A DNA stretch of 64,000 nucleotides from Bacillus sp. V3-13 (GTDB taxonomy: Bacteria; Bacillota; Bacilli; Bacillales; Cytobacillaceae): contig NZ_PGUZ01000033.1 in NCBI RefSeq assembly GCF_002860165.1, forward strand, positions 1-64,000. The letters run 5' to 3'. The notes under the pieces are model-generated. The model saw only the letters and a program-made list of their open reading frames with translations, did not search any database and was not told the DNA's origin. Made by a program: the position numbers and the translations under genes. Position 1 is the first letter of the stretch. Each line of letters begins with the position of its first letter. This document shows, piece by piece, positions 25,677-37,614 of the stretch.

Positions 25677-26129
25677 ATGACAGAATTAAATATCTATCAG
25701 CCGGTCGTTGAAGCATGTGAAGAAATACTCAAGCAAACAGCCTGCGACTTTGTTGGTATAGCCCTGCAAAGTGACAGCGGGCCGGAAGTCAGGTGGCATT
25801 ATGCTGCCGGAAACCGCAACGATAAATATAAAAGGATTACGCTGCGGTACGGAAAGGGAATTGCGGGCAGGGTTATTGCAACAGGAAGCCCGATGATGAT
25901 TGAAGATTTCCCTAACGATATTCAGGGGAAGGCTCTCGAGTATCCGATCTTGCTGGCTGAGAGCCTCGTCACATCTTTTGGTGTCCCGCTTATCATCAAT
26001 GGAAAGCCAAAGGGCGTGCTCTTAATAGGGAGAAGAACAAAACAGCCCTTTACCAATCTGGAGCAGCAGCAAACATTTGAGCATGCCCGCGATTTGGAGG
26101 AAATCTTTAATCGCTTAATGAATCTTTGA
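25677..26129 (+). CDS. nreA: GAF-domain nitrate receptor (NreA-like)
   Basis: A 150-residue single GAF domain protein. The segment RWHYAAGNRNDKYKRITLR followed by YGKGIAGRV matches the pattern of NreA, the staphylococcal nitrate-binding protein that restrains the NreB kinase when nitrate is absent. No signal peptide. It is encoded between the nreC-like and nreB-like genes with spacings of 15 and 18 bases, so the three likely form one sensing unit. Confidence 0.8.
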   Translation: MTELNIYQPVVEACEEILKQTACDFVGIALQSDSGPEVRWHYAAGNRNDKYKRITLRYGKGIAGRVIATGSPMMIEDFPNDIQGKALEYPILLAESLVTSFGVPLIINGKPKGVLLIGRRTKQPFTNLEQQQTFEHARDLEEIFNRLMNL

Positions 26130-26147
26130 GCAGGGGGATATTTATGA

Positions 26148-27491
26148 ATGGACAGGTATAGCGAACAGGAAACGAATCAGCGAAATATGCCTCGTTCCAA
26201 TGAAGAAACGATATTAGTAAATACTTCAGGTACCATTTCTTATTTAAGTAGCAGTGCTTGCGAGCTCTTCGGTTATCAGGAGCATGAAGCAGCCGGATTA
26301 AAAATTGATGAGCTTTTTATGGAAATCAGCATTGCCGATATAGAGGACGGGATGATTATCCCTCTATACGGAAAAGACAAGAATGGAAGAACGTTTCCCG
26401 TCTTTATTAAGATCAATACTTTTCAACTGAATGGTGAAGCATATTTCCTGATCGTGTTTCAGGACGCTAAAGATAAGACAAAGCTTAGACGGGAGATACG
26501 CCAGCCATTAAACGAGCTGGTTGATTTAAAGTTTGCCCTTGATGAATCAACCATTGTTGCGTTTACAGACGAGAATGGAATCATTAAATATGTTAATGAA
26601 AAGTTTTGCGAGGTGTCAAAGTACTCTTCTGAGGAGGTAGTTGGCAAAACGCACCGGATCATCAATTCAGGCTATCATCCAAAGGAATTTTTCACAGACA
26701 TGTGGCAGACCATTTCAGCGGGCCGGGTCTGGAAGGGGGAGATAAAAAACCGCGCCAAGGATGGCACGCCCTATTGGGTCGATACAACCATTGTCCCCTT
26801 TTTGAATGAACAAGGGAAACCGTATCAATATTTGGCGATCCGCCATGAAATCACCGCGAGAAAACGAATCGAGGAAGAACTGCAAAAAATGATGCTAAAG
26901 ATGATGGATGTTCAGGAAGAAGAACGCAAGCGCCTATCGCGTGACCTTCACGATGGACTTGGCCAAAACCTCTACAGCCACTTGATCACGATCAACCGGA
27001 TGCAGGCGGAATTGAACCACCCATTGCTTGAGCAAATGCAGCAGGAAGCATTGGAATTGATTGCAGAGGTGCGGGAGATTTCCTGGGAGCTTCGCCCTTC
27101 AGTTCTCGACGATCTCGGGCTTGTTCCGGCGATCCGCTCCTTTTTAGCCAGGTTTTCCGATTATTATAACATCAATGTCTCCTTCGATTGTGTCTTGCAC
27201 GAACGGCTTGAAACAGGGAAAGAAATTACGATTTACCGGATTATTCAGGAGGCGCTGACGAATATCCGTAAATATGCGGAAACAGAGGAAGCGGCCGTGG
27301 CAATCAGGGAGACCGACAGCTTTATACGAGTGCTGATTGAGGACTTTGGCAAAGGTTTTGAATCTGAAAAGATTGCCCGCGGTGTCGGCCTGTTCAGCAT
27401 GGAGGAAAGAGCCCGTGCCGTCGGGGGCTCACTTCGAATCACGTCGGTTCCGAAACAAGGCACCAAGATTATTTTGGATGTCCCCATTTAA
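26148..27491 (+). CDS. PAS-domain sensor histidine kinase (NreB-like)
   Basis: A 447-residue soluble kinase with a first PAS domain (about 20-110), a second PAS/PAC domain (about 125-245), HisKA_3 with His in SRDLHDGLGQNLYSH near residue 267, and an ATPase domain with QEALTNIRKYAE and EDFGKGFES. Staphylococcal NreB senses oxygen with a four-Cys [4Fe-4S] cluster in its PAS domain; here only scattered single Cys are present, so sensing must differ, perhaps heme, flavin or control only through NreA. The ATG at 26148 is in frame; one at 26144 stops after five codons. Confidence 0.82.
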   Translation: MDRYSEQETNQRNMPRSNEETILVNTSGTISYLSSSACELFGYQEHEAAGLKIDELFMEISIADIEDGMIIPLYGKDKNGRTFPVFIKINTFQLNGEAYFLIVFQDAKDKTKLRREIRQPLNELVDLKFALDESTIVAFTDENGIIKYVNEKFCEVSKYSSEEVVGKTHRIINSGYHPKEFFTDMWQTISAGRVWKGEIKNRAKDGTPYWVDTTIVPFLNEQGKPYQYLAIRHEITARKRIEEELQKMMLKMMDVQEEERKRLSRDLHDGLGQNLYSHLITINRMQAELNHPLLEQMQQEALELIAEVREISWELRPSVLDDLGLVPAIRSFLARFSDYYNINVSFDCVLHERLETGKEITIYRIIQEALTNIRKYAETEEAAVAIRETDSFIRVLIEDFGKGFESEKIARGVGLFSMEERARAVGGSLRITSVPKQGTKIILDVPI

Positions 27492-27526
27492 CAAGGCTGA
27501 ATTGATGTTTCGCGGTTGTAAACCAG

Positions 27527-27556
27527 GAATCCCGTCTTTGGATGGGGTTCTTTTTT
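27527..27556 (+). terminator. Terminator of the nre genes
   Basis: GAATCCCGTC (27527-27536) pairs with GATGGGGTTC (27541-27550) including wobble pairs, followed by six T. The rest of the gap to 27723 is AT-rich with no gene. Confidence 0.85.
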
Positions 27557-27723
27557 ATTGGTGGAATATGGACCTTCTCTTTTCTCACATCTGAAAAAGG
27601 ATAGTTTAGAATTTTTAAGAGTGAGAGTTTTTACTAAAGATAAAATAATAGAGCCTTGAATATGGGTATTTAAATCTTTTTAAAAATTATTTTGGATATT
27701 TCAAGTTTAGTTCAATAAAAAAC

Positions 27724-27796
27724 TTAGTTAAAATTTTAGTAAAAAATATTGACTGAAAATTCCTGGTGTATTATGATGTTTTTGAAGGCGCTTTCA
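27724..27796 (+). promoter_or_regulatory. Sugar operon promoter with LacI-type operator and cre
   Basis: In order: the palindrome TTAGTTAAAATTTTAGTAA (27724-27742), -35 TTGACT (27749-27754), a 17-base spacer, -10 TATGAT (27772-27777), and cre TGAAGGCGCTTTCA (27783-27796) at the expected transcription start. The same order recurs at 33354-33425 with only one base change across the operator and the stretch to the -35. Confidence 0.85.
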
Positions 27797-27839
27797 ATAG
27801 TGCGGTATACTACGCTGAAAAGAAGAGAGGGGTTCGAAC

Positions 27840-29120
27840 ATGAAAATTACTAAGTGGGCAGCTTTAGTAGTTTCGATTATGTTGGTATTAGTAGGATGTT
27901 CAAGTAATTCTTCGACATCTAAAGATGGGGAAAGCAGCAGCAGCGATAAAGTAAAGATCACCTTCATCAACGGTTTTACTGGTGGAGATGGTGCTTATAT
28001 GAAGAAGATAACGGAAGCGTTCAACAAGTCGCAAGACAAATATGAAGTCACTGAATTGCAAGAAAAAGACCATTACACAAAGTATAAATCCGGTAACTAC
28101 GATCTGGTTGTTATTCACGGAAATAGCCTTGAAACTTATAAGCAGGATGGGCTTATTCAAGATATTAAGCCAGTCATGGAGAAGGCTGGATTAAAAGAAA
28201 CTGATTTTCACCAAGCTGGTTTGGATATTGCTACATTAGAGGACGGGCTTTACGCGCTGCCTCTTGATATTCACCCATTAACAATGTTCTATAATAAAGA
28301 ATTTACTCCGGAACCCCCAGCTACATATGATGATTTAGTAAAGCTGAATACTGAACTGCAAGCGAAGAATAAAGACCTCTATGCGCTCGGTGTTCCTTCT
28401 ACCGGATTGGTAGAATTCTATATGCTGATGATTGCTGCACAAAACGATATTGAATTAAAAGACGGCGACAAACTAAACTTTGCCCAGCCTGAGTACGCTG
28501 AGGCATTAATGAAGTTCCATGATATGGTGTGGGTAGACAAGGTGTCCCCTCCTAAACTCGGATTAGACGGTGAATTCCAAACCTTCATGAAGGAAGCCAA
28601 GGAAGGCAAAGCTTATCAAACTGCCGTAGCGCTTACAGGCCCATGGTTTTATGGCGGGGCAAAAGAAAAATATGGCGATAATTTAGGAGTTGCGCCGATT
28701 CCACAAATTGGAGCGAAGCAGGCTGCATATGGAAACGCACATACTATTGCTTTGTCAGCGAAAGTAACAGATCAAAAAGTGTTGGATGGAATTGCCGAGT
28801 ACTTAAAATTCTTGTTTACTCCTGAAAATCTTATAAATTGGGCAGATGCAGGACAGGCTCCGGTACATCTTCCTACACTTGAGAAGATAAAAGCTGAATC
28901 GGATAAATATCAATTGGCATTCCAGAACTCTCAACAATTTGAAAACTATGTAAAACCTCCACAAGTCTACCAATTTGGCGAGCAAATGCGTTATATGAAC
29001 GAATCTGTGTTCAGTAAATTGGTATTAACAGAGAATTTTACAGAGGAAGACTTAATGAAGGAATTAGAAAAAGCAACAAAATTAGCAGAACAGGTTGCAA
29101 GCACTAAGCCGAAATCTTAA
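27840..29120 (+). CDS. Sugar ABC transporter substrate-binding lipoprotein
   Basis: A 426-residue extracellular solute-binding protein, family 1. The signal peptide ends in the lipobox LVGC near residue 20 and is followed by a Ser-rich linker. The mature part begins VKITFINGFTGGDG and contains PLTMFYNKEFT, typical of oligosaccharide binders. It is the first gene after a promoter with operator and cre, and is separated from the permease genes by an attenuating hairpin, as often seen where the binding protein is made in excess. The linked Leloir genes suggest a galactose-containing oligosaccharide. Confidence 0.9.
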   Translation: MKITKWAALVVSIMLVLVGCSSNSSTSKDGESSSSDKVKITFINGFTGGDGAYMKKITEAFNKSQDKYEVTELQEKDHYTKYKSGNYDLVVIHGNSLETYKQDGLIQDIKPVMEKAGLKETDFHQAGLDIATLEDGLYALPLDIHPLTMFYNKEFTPEPPATYDDLVKLNTELQAKNKDLYALGVPSTGLVEFYMLMIAAQNDIELKDGDKLNFAQPEYAEALMKFHDMVWVDKVSPPKLGLDGEFQTFMKEAKEGKAYQTAVALTGPWFYGGAKEKYGDNLGVAPIPQIGAKQAAYGNAHTIALSAKVTDQKVLDGIAEYLKFLFTPENLINWADAGQAPVHLPTLEKIKAESDKYQLAFQNSQQFENYVKPPQVYQFGEQMRYMNESVFSKLVLTENFTEEDLMKELEKATKLAEQVASTKPKS

Positions 29121-29140
29121 TTATTCATATAATTTTTAAA

Positions 29141-29195
29141 TAAATAAAGAGTGGCAACCGTTTGTTCCAAAGTTGACGGGTGCACTCTTTATTTA
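29141..29195 (+). terminator. Hairpin between binding protein and permease genes
   Basis: TAAATAAAGAGTG (29141-29153) pairs perfectly with CACTCTTTATTTA (29183-29195). It has no strong T-run after it. It probably acts as a partial terminator or as an mRNA-stabilising 3' end that raises the yield of the binding protein. Confidence 0.75.
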
Positions 29196-29351
29196 CTAAA
29201 TACTTAAACTCGCTTAAAGCTAAAAAACGGCTGGATAGGCAAACAATTTGCAGGTCTATTTTTCTTTTTCTTCCAAAAAAGATCAAGCATTGGAGTTAAT
29301 CATTCGAAACCTGAGAGAAAGAACATGTTGTTCTTTCAGATGGAGGGCATT

Positions 29352-30248
29352 ATGTACAAAGGAGCTTCTAAAAAACTCTGGTCCATTTTTATGGTATCAC
29401 CATTTCTTTTATGTTTCTTGGTGTTTTGGGTAACGCCATTGCTGCTGGGATTATGGATCAGCTTGCATAACTGGAATATTTCTGTTGGAAATAGCGGCTT
29501 TGTCGGCCTTCAAAACTACAAAGATATTCTTACACCGGATTCTCTGTATTATGAGCTTTTTATTACAGGATTAAAGAATACGATGGTTTTCGTGCTTATC
29601 AGTGTTCCCCCATTAGTGCTGATTAGCTTGGGGCTGGCGCTAATTATAGATAAATTGCCGGCTAAATTAAAACCAGTGTTCCGGACTATTTTCTTTATCT
29701 CTTATTCTATTTCGGTTACCGCGGTATCCGCTATCTTTTTATGGCTTTTCAATGCCAACGGCGGGTTTATAAATAATGTTTTGATGTCTTCTGGAGTGAT
29801 TGGGGAGCCGATCAACTGGCTGGGTGAGCAGCCGTACGCATGGCTGTCTGTTTTAATTGCAACAGTGTGGTGGACAATCGGCTTCAATATGATGCTCTTT
29901 ATTAACGCGCTTGATGAAGTCGATCCTTCATTGTATGAGGCAGCGGATCTGGATGGGGCTGGTGCCTGGGCTAAATTCCGGTATGTCACGTATCCGCAAA
30001 TCAGAAACGTGGCCATCTTCATCGTTATCACAACTGTAATTGCGTCCTTTAACTTATATGGACAGACAAAATTGATCACGGCCGGGGGTCCAGAGCAAAC
30101 GACAAACACACTTATAATGAATATTCAAACATCCGTATTTGGGATGAATCAGTTAGGGATCGGCTCGGCAATGGCTGTATTAATGGGTCTGATTATGATG
30201 GGTATTACCGGAGCTCAATATTGGTTTGCATATAGAAAGAAAGACTAA
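29352..30248 (+). CDS. Sugar ABC transporter permease (MalF/UgpA type)
   Basis: A 298-residue permease with six membrane segments. The cytoplasmic EAA loop, which contacts the ATPase, reads YEAADLDGAGAWAKFRYVTYP near residue 205. I chose the ATG at 29352 (MYKGASKK) behind TGGAGGG; the longer frame from 29325 has no ribosome binding site. An inverted repeat AAAGAACA/TGTTCTTT lies just upstream at about 29319-29338. No ATPase gene is present in the locus, so a shared MsmX-type ATPase elsewhere is probably used. Confidence 0.9.
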   Translation: MYKGASKKLWSIFMVSPFLLCFLVFWVTPLLLGLWISLHNWNISVGNSGFVGLQNYKDILTPDSLYYELFITGLKNTMVFVLISVPPLVLISLGLALIIDKLPAKLKPVFRTIFFISYSISVTAVSAIFLWLFNANGGFINNVLMSSGVIGEPINWLGEQPYAWLSVLIATVWWTIGFNMMLFINALDEVDPSLYEAADLDGAGAWAKFRYVTYPQIRNVAIFIVITTVIASFNLYGQTKLITAGGPEQTTNTLIMNIQTSVFGMNQLGIGSAMAVLMGLIMMGITGAQYWFAYRKKD

Positions 30249-30264
30249 AAGGAAGTGAACTAAA

Positions 30265-31095
30265 ATGAAGAGATCAACTCGAAAAGCGATTCCTATTGTG
30301 ATATTAGCAACGATTATTGCGTGTTTGTTTCTTTTGCCTTTAATTTGGATGGTCTTCACTTCCTTTAAGACGTTAAGTGAATCCATGGCAAGTTCGAGTA
30401 TTTTGCCAAGTCGCTGGACGATGGAAAATTATCTCGGTATTTTTTCGTCGGTTTCGGACGCGCCAATCCTCAAATGGCTATTGAATACCGCTTTTGTTAC
30501 CCTGGTGGGAACCGTTCTCGTTGTAATCGTCGATGTGCTGGCAGCATATTCGTTATCAAGATTGAATGTACCCGGTAAAAAATTGATTTTGGGAATGGTT
30601 GTTGCTGCGCTGACAATTCCAGGCATCGTAACGCTTTTTCCTGCCTTTTATATGTTTAAAAGTGTGAATCTCTTAGATACATTTATTCCATTGATCTTTC
30701 CATACACAGCCAGTACATTGGGAGTTTTTCTGATATATAACTTCCTCATATCATTCCCTAAGGATTTAGAAGAAGCAGCCTACATTGATGGGGCTTCACA
30801 GTGGCAAATTCTTTACCATGTTATTTTCCCGGCAATTAAGCCAATCGCCATGACTTTAGGTGTAATAACCTTCCTGGGAATTTATAATGACTTCCTGTGG
30901 CCGTCTTTAGTAATAAACTCCAACGATATGAAAACCATTTCGTTGGGTATTGCGACTTTAATTCAAGGGGCAAACTTCGTAAATCCTGCAAAAATGATGG
31001 CATCAACAGTTATCGCTACAATACCTGCGATTGTCATCTTTTTATTGGCAAACAAGTATTTTGTCAAGAGTATTACAAATTCCGGCATTAAATAA
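30265..31095 (+). CDS. Sugar ABC transporter permease (MalG/UgpE type)
   Basis: A 276-residue permease with six membrane segments and the EAA loop EEAAYIDGASQWQILYHVIFP near residue 170. It is encoded 16 bases after the first permease behind AAAGGAAG, and the two would form the membrane channel together. Substrate as for the binding protein at 27840. Confidence 0.9.
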   Translation: MKRSTRKAIPIVILATIIACLFLLPLIWMVFTSFKTLSESMASSSILPSRWTMENYLGIFSSVSDAPILKWLLNTAFVTLVGTVLVVIVDVLAAYSLSRLNVPGKKLILGMVVAALTIPGIVTLFPAFYMFKSVNLLDTFIPLIFPYTASTLGVFLIYNFLISFPKDLEEAAYIDGASQWQILYHVIFPAIKPIAMTLGVITFLGIYNDFLWPSLVINSNDMKTISLGIATLIQGANFVNPAKMMASTVIATIPAIVIFLLANKYFVKSITNSGIK

Positions 31096-31180
31096 AGTTT
31101 CGCCTATGATTTGTTTTAAAGCAGGAACATATTTGCGGAAATTTTCCAATTAAAATTATAGAATAGAATAGTAGGGGATT

Positions 31181-33201
<2,021 letters not shown>

Positions 33202-33212
33202 GTTTTTGCTAG

Positions 33213-33247
33213 AAAAAGTGCATGGGACAATTTCATGGACTTTTTTT
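33213..33247 (+). terminator. Terminator after the LacI-type gene
   Basis: AAAAAGTGCATG (33213-33224) pairs with CATGGACTTTTT (33234-33245) with one mismatch, ending in seven T. A second hairpin, GTAACAA/TTGTTAC, lies at about 33306-33328 in the remaining gene-free stretch. Confidence 0.8.
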
Positions 33248-33353
33248 ATTTACAGCTAAAAAGCCAGGCAACCCGGTGACATGCATCAAATAAAAAGCTA
33301 GCTCGTAACAAATGCTTCTGCTTGTTACTCTACAACTATATTAGTTAAATTTT

Positions 33354-33425
33354 TTAGTTAAAATTTTACTAAAAAATATTGACCTTATTTTACCCTTTAT
33401 ATACAATGATAGTAAAGCGCTTTCA
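33354..33425 (+). promoter_or_regulatory. Leloir operon promoter with operator and cre
   Basis: In order: the palindrome TTAGTTAAAATTTTACTAA (33354-33372, one mismatch), -35 TTGACC (33379-33384), a 17-base spacer, -10 TACAAT (33402-33407), and cre GTAAAGCGCTTTCA (33412-33425). A further half-copy, TTAGTTAAAT, begins at about 33341. The layout copies that at 27724-27796, so one LacI-type repressor and CcpA probably control both operons. Confidence 0.88.
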
Positions 33426-33515
33426 GTTTGAGCTGATTTGCGAAGGCTTATTTATTGATTTTGGTAATTCCAATACATATTAAAGATAAATTTTACTGAC
33501 CGGGGAGAGATGATT

Positions 33516-35312
33516 ATGAGCTACCGCCAAGAGTATCCAAGGCCGCAGCTTGTTCGCAAAAATTGGCAAAACTTAAACGGGGTTTGGGAATTTGTATTTG
33601 ACGATGACAACGTTGGGACGGAGCAAAAGTGGTTCAAACAAACGAGCAGTGCGTTCAATAAAAAAATCAATGTTCCTTTTGCGTACCAAACCAAGTTAAG
33701 CGGAATTGATGACCCGGCTTTTCATGATGTCGTTTGGTATAAACGAGAATTTCAGATTCCTGGAGACTGGCACGGCCAACGTGTAATTCTGCACTTCGGG
33801 GCAGTTGATTACCGCGCTTGGGTATACGTAAATGAACAATTTGTTGGATTCCATGAAGGCGGACATACTTCGTTCTCCTTTGATATCACCGACTCTTTAA
33901 ATGGGGGTAATGAAACGGTTGTCGTCAAAGTAGAAGACCCATCAACTGACGAAACGATTCCACGTGGAAAGCAATATTGGCTTGAAGAGTCTGATGGAAT
34001 TTGGTATACACGGACAACAGGGATATGGCAAACGGTATGGTTGGAAGCTGTTAATCCGAGCCATATCTCAAAACTGAAGTTTACACCTGATGTAGATCAT
34101 GGAGAAATAAAAGTTGAGTTTGAAGTGTCCGGGGACTTAACCGATAAGGAAGTTCAGTTTGATATTCGCTTCAAGGGAGAACAGATAGTAAAGGATACGA
34201 TCATCCTCAATGAAAAAAATAACAAGCGCTCCTTTAATCTATACAATCTTAAAATCTTCCGAACCGGCTTCCATCACGATGGCTGGAACTGGACTCCGGA
34301 GAATCCGAACCTTTTTGATGTTAAAGTTTTATTAAAAGAGAATGAAACAACACTTGATGAAATAGACACATACTTCGGAATGAGAAAAATTCATACCGAA
34401 AATGGCATGGTCTACTTAAACAACAGACCTTACTATCAAAAGCTGGTATTGGACCAGGGCTATTGGCCGGAAGGTCTCCTTACAGCACCAACGGATGAAG
34501 ATTTGAAGAAGGATATCGAGCTGTCAAAAGAAATGGGCTTCAATGGGTGCCGTAAACATCAAAAGGTGGAAGACCCGCGCTTCCTCTACTGGGCCGATCA
34601 GCTCGGCTATCTGGTATGGGGAGAATGTGCCGCCGCGCCTTCTTACAATGAAAATGCCGCAGCAAGATTAACCCGGGAGTGGATTGAAATTATTGAGCGT
34701 GACTACAACCATCCTTCGCTTGTTGCCTGGGTGCCGCTCAATGAAAGCTGGGGCATACCGAATGTGCGTGACAATGCACAACAGCAGCACCATTCATTAG
34801 CGATGTACCATCTCATTCATTCCATTGATCCTACTCGCCTGGTCATCTCCAATGATGGCTGGGAGCTAACAAAAACAGATATTTGTGCTATCCATAACTA
34901 TAACCACGGTAATAAGGATGAAATGGAAAAATATAAAAAATTCAAAGAAGATTTATCAACAAGAGAATTAGTATTGGCGTCGATGCCCGCAAGAAGGAGC
35001 ATTTATGCCAACGGATTTGAGCATGAAGGAGCACCGATCCTGTTAACGGAATTTGGCGGAATTGGTTTTAAGGTCGGTGATGAAGCAGGCTGGGGCTATA
35101 CTTCAGTCGCCAGTGTTGAAGACTTCCTCTTTGATTATAAGCGCATCATGGAAGCAGTTTATCATTCACAGGTATTGTACGGCTACTGCTATACACAGTT
35201 AACGGATGTGGAACAAGAAATAAACGGCATATTAACATATGACCGGAAGCCAAAGTGCAGCCTGGAGGAAATTAAGAAAATTAACGATATGTGGCACCCG
35301 GGAACAATTTAA
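33516..35312 (+). CDS. Glycoside hydrolase family 2 protein
   Basis: A 598-residue cytoplasmic enzyme with the GH2 order: sugar-binding jelly roll (about 10-180), immunoglobulin-like domain (about 185-285) and TIM barrel (about 290-598). The acid/base Glu is in PLNESWG near residue 412, and the nucleophile Glu in LTEFGG near 512. At about 600 residues it is far shorter than LacZ and nearer the beta-glucuronidase-size GH2 enzymes. The galactose genes that follow suggest beta-galactosidase or exo-galactosidase activity, but this is inference. I used the ATG at 33516 because GGGGAGAG lies too close to the one at 33510. Confidence 0.88.
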   Translation: MSYRQEYPRPQLVRKNWQNLNGVWEFVFDDDNVGTEQKWFKQTSSAFNKKINVPFAYQTKLSGIDDPAFHDVVWYKREFQIPGDWHGQRVILHFGAVDYRAWVYVNEQFVGFHEGGHTSFSFDITDSLNGGNETVVVKVEDPSTDETIPRGKQYWLEESDGIWYTRTTGIWQTVWLEAVNPSHISKLKFTPDVDHGEIKVEFEVSGDLTDKEVQFDIRFKGEQIVKDTIILNEKNNKRSFNLYNLKIFRTGFHHDGWNWTPENPNLFDVKVLLKENETTLDEIDTYFGMRKIHTENGMVYLNNRPYYQKLVLDQGYWPEGLLTAPTDEDLKKDIELSKEMGFNGCRKHQKVEDPRFLYWADQLGYLVWGECAAAPSYNENAAARLTREWIEIIERDYNHPSLVAWVPLNESWGIPNVRDNAQQQHHSLAMYHLIHSIDPTRLVISNDGWELTKTDICAIHNYNHGNKDEMEKYKKFKEDLSTRELVLASMPARRSIYANGFEHEGAPILLTEFGGIGFKVGDEAGWGYTSVASVEDFLFDYKRIMEAVYHSQVLYGYCYTQLTDVEQEINGILTYDRKPKCSLEEIKKINDMWHPGTI

Positions 35313-35428
35313 AAAATCTCCTGGATTTGCTGAATAGGAAGAGGGACTGCTTACCCGCGAATGAATCGGATAGTGGTTCATCTGATATTCATTCTCATAT
35401 TCCAAATTACCTGAGGGGAAGAGGTCCT

Positions 35429-36616
35429 ATGGATATTCAAGTGATGGTAAGGAAGTTTCAAGAAATTTTTTCACAAGGCCAGAACGATATACGCATTTTC
35501 TTTGCACCTGGCCGAATTAATTTGATAGGCGAGCATACCGACTACAATGGGGGACATGTTTTTCCTTGTGCAATCACGTTCGGGACATATGGGATAGCCA
35601 GAAAAAGAAATGACCGGCGAATCCGCTTGTATTCAATGAATTTTGAAGATACCGGCATCATTGAATTCACGCTTGATGATTTGAACTACGACACGGAACA
35701 TAGCTGGGCCAACTATCCAAAAGGAATGATCCGCTATTTGCAGGAAGCCGGCTCGGAGTTATCATCAGGGCTGGAGATGCTGATATATGGGAACATTCCG
35801 AATGGAGCGGGCCTTTCCTCTTCTGCATCAATTGAGATGCTTATTGGTGTAGCCGTTAATGAAATGTTCAATTTAAAAGTGGAGCGATTGGACCTTGTTA
35901 AGCTTGGAAAAAAAGTAGAAAATGAATTTATCGGTGTAAATAGTGGAATTATGGACCAATTTGCGGTCGGGATGGGCAAGGAAAACTGCGGTATTTTACT
36001 AGATTGCAACACATTGAAGTATGAATACGCTCCTTTCAACCTGGCAAATCATAAAATCATTATTATGAACACAAATAAGCGAAGAGAGCTTGCTGACTCA
36101 AAGTATAATGAGCGGCGAAGCGAATGCGAGGAAGCCCTTGAACAACTGCAGAAAGCTGCGCCTATTGACTCGCTGGGCGAGTTAACAGAAGAAGAGTTCG
36201 AAGCTATTAAACATTTAATCACCGATGAAGTCCTGGAGCGGCGGGCAAGGCATGCTGTATCCGAGAACCAGCGGACACTAAAGGCATTGAAGGCCCTCAA
36301 AGCCAGCGATCTGGACGAGTTTGGACGGCTGATGAATGCCTCCCATCGTTCGCTCAGGGATGATTATGAAGTAACCGGCACAGAACTTGATACATTAGTA
36401 GAAGCTGCATGGAAGCAGGAAGGGACGATTGGTGCGAGAATGACAGGGGCCGGCTTTGGCGGCTGTGCCATTGCTGTTGTGGAAAATGAACGGGTAGATG
36501 AGTTCATTTCAAAAGTTGGCTCTGAATATAAAGAGAAAATTGGCTATAACGCCACCTTTTATGTGGCAAGTATCGGTGATGGTGCAAAAGAAACGACAAT
36601 GGAGGTACTGTTATGA
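35429..36616 (+). CDS. galK: Galactokinase
   Basis: A 395-residue GHMP kinase that phosphorylates galactose at C1 in the Leloir pathway. It has the galactokinase signature [15 protein letters not shown] near residue 27, the ATP-binding loop [13 protein letters not shown] near 120, and [12 protein letters not shown] near 340. The start at 35429 has AGGGGAAGAGG upstream and gives the normal family length; the frame opens earlier but without support. The end overlaps galE by four bases. Confidence 0.95.
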   Translation: MDIQVMVRKFQEIFSQGQNDIRIFFAPGRINLIGEHTDYNGGHVFPCAITFGTYGIARKRNDRRIRLYSMNFEDTGIIEFTLDDLNYDTEHSWANYPKGMIRYLQEAGSELSSGLEMLIYGNIPNGAGLSSSASIEMLIGVAVNEMFNLKVERLDLVKLGKKVENEFIGVNSGIMDQFAVGMGKENCGILLDCNTLKYEYAPFNLANHKIIIMNTNKRRELADSKYNERRSECEEALEQLQKAAPIDSLGELTEEEFEAIKHLITDEVLERRARHAVSENQRTLKALKALKASDLDEFGRLMNASHRSLRDDYEVTGTELDTLVEAAWKQEGTIGARMTGAGFGGCAIAVVENERVDEFISKVGSEYKEKIGYNATFYVASIGDGAKETTMEVLL

Positions 36617-37602
36617 GTATTTTAGTGCTTGGCGGGGCCGGCTATATTGGCTCACATGCGGTTTATCAGCTGGTCAATCAAAACTATGACGTAGTGGTTG
36701 TTGACAATTTACAGACGGGACATCGGCAGGCCGTACATCCGAAGGCAAAATTTTATCAAGGTGACATTCGTGAAAAAGAATTTTTGCGAAAAGTATTTGC
36801 TGATGAACAGATTGACGGAGTCCTGCATTTTGCAGCAAATTCTCTTGTTGGTGAATCGATGCAAAAACCGCTCCAATACTTTGATAACAATGTATATGGT
36901 ACACAAGTGCTGCTCGATGTAATGGTTGAGTTTGGTGTGAAAAACATTGTTTTTTCTTCGACAGCTGCTACATATGGCGAACAAGACGTGATGCCGATTA
37001 CCGAAGACATGCCAACGTTGCCGACAAACGCTTACGGTGAGACTAAATTAACGATGGAGAAAATGATGAAATGGTGCGACGCAGCATACGGAGTGAAGTA
37101 CGTGTCGCTACGCTATTTCAACGTTGCCGGGGCGAATCCCAACGGGGAAATCGGTGAGGATCATGATCCGGAAACCCATCTCATTCCGGTTGTTTTGCAG
37201 GTGGCTTTAGGACAGCGGGAATACATCTCCATTTTTGGGGACGACTACGATACAGAGGATGGGACATGTATCCGTGACTATATTCATGTTGAAGATTTAA
37301 TTGCTGCCCACGTTTTGGCACTCCGTTACTTGCAAAACGGAGGAGAAAGCAATATCTTCAATCTCGGCAGCAGCCGCGGATTTTCGGTGAAGGAGATTAT
37401 CGAAGCAGCACGTGAAGTCACCGGGCATGCGATTCCCGCCAAAATAGTCGAGCGAAGACCGGGTGATCCAAGTACACTTATCGCTTCTTCAGAGAAAGCA
37501 AAGCGTGTTCTCGATTGGAACCCGATGCATACATCGATCCACCAGATCATCAAGGATGCCTGGAATTGGCATCAACAACATCCGAATGGTTATAACGATT
37601 AG
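36613..37602 (+). CDS. galE: UDP-glucose 4-epimerase
   Basis: A 329-residue short-chain dehydrogenase-type epimerase interconverting UDP-galactose and UDP-glucose. The NAD-binding motif [11 protein letters not shown] is at residue 7, the catalytic Ser in FSSTAATYG near 116, and the Tyr-Lys pair in NAYGETK near 140. The ATG overlaps the galK stop, which implies coupled translation. It regenerates the UDP-glucose used by GalT, encoded next. Confidence 0.95.
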   Translation: MSILVLGGAGYIGSHAVYQLVNQNYDVVVVDNLQTGHRQAVHPKAKFYQGDIREKEFLRKVFADEQIDGVLHFAANSLVGESMQKPLQYFDNNVYGTQVLLDVMVEFGVKNIVFSSTAATYGEQDVMPITEDMPTLPTNAYGETKLTMEKMMKWCDAAYGVKYVSLRYFNVAGANPNGEIGEDHDPETHLIPVVLQVALGQREYISIFGDDYDTEDGTCIRDYIHVEDLIAAHVLALRYLQNGGESNIFNLGSSRGFSVKEIIEAAREVTGHAIPAKIVERRPGDPSTLIASSEKAKRVLDWNPMHTSIHQIIKDAWNWHQQHPNGYND

Positions 37603-37614
37603 GAGGGGAAGACG

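Noticed and set aside
27806-27811. TATACT as -10 of the sugar importer promoter
   Set aside because: TTGACT/17/TATGAT upstream is a better promoter and exactly matches the layout of the second operon at 33354; TATACT lies beyond the cre site.
29319-29338. Inverted repeat AAAGAACA/TGTTCTTT before the permease gene as a riboswitch or operator
   Set aside because: It is only an eight-base stem close to the ribosome binding site, with no conserved RNA motif; mentioned with the permease only.
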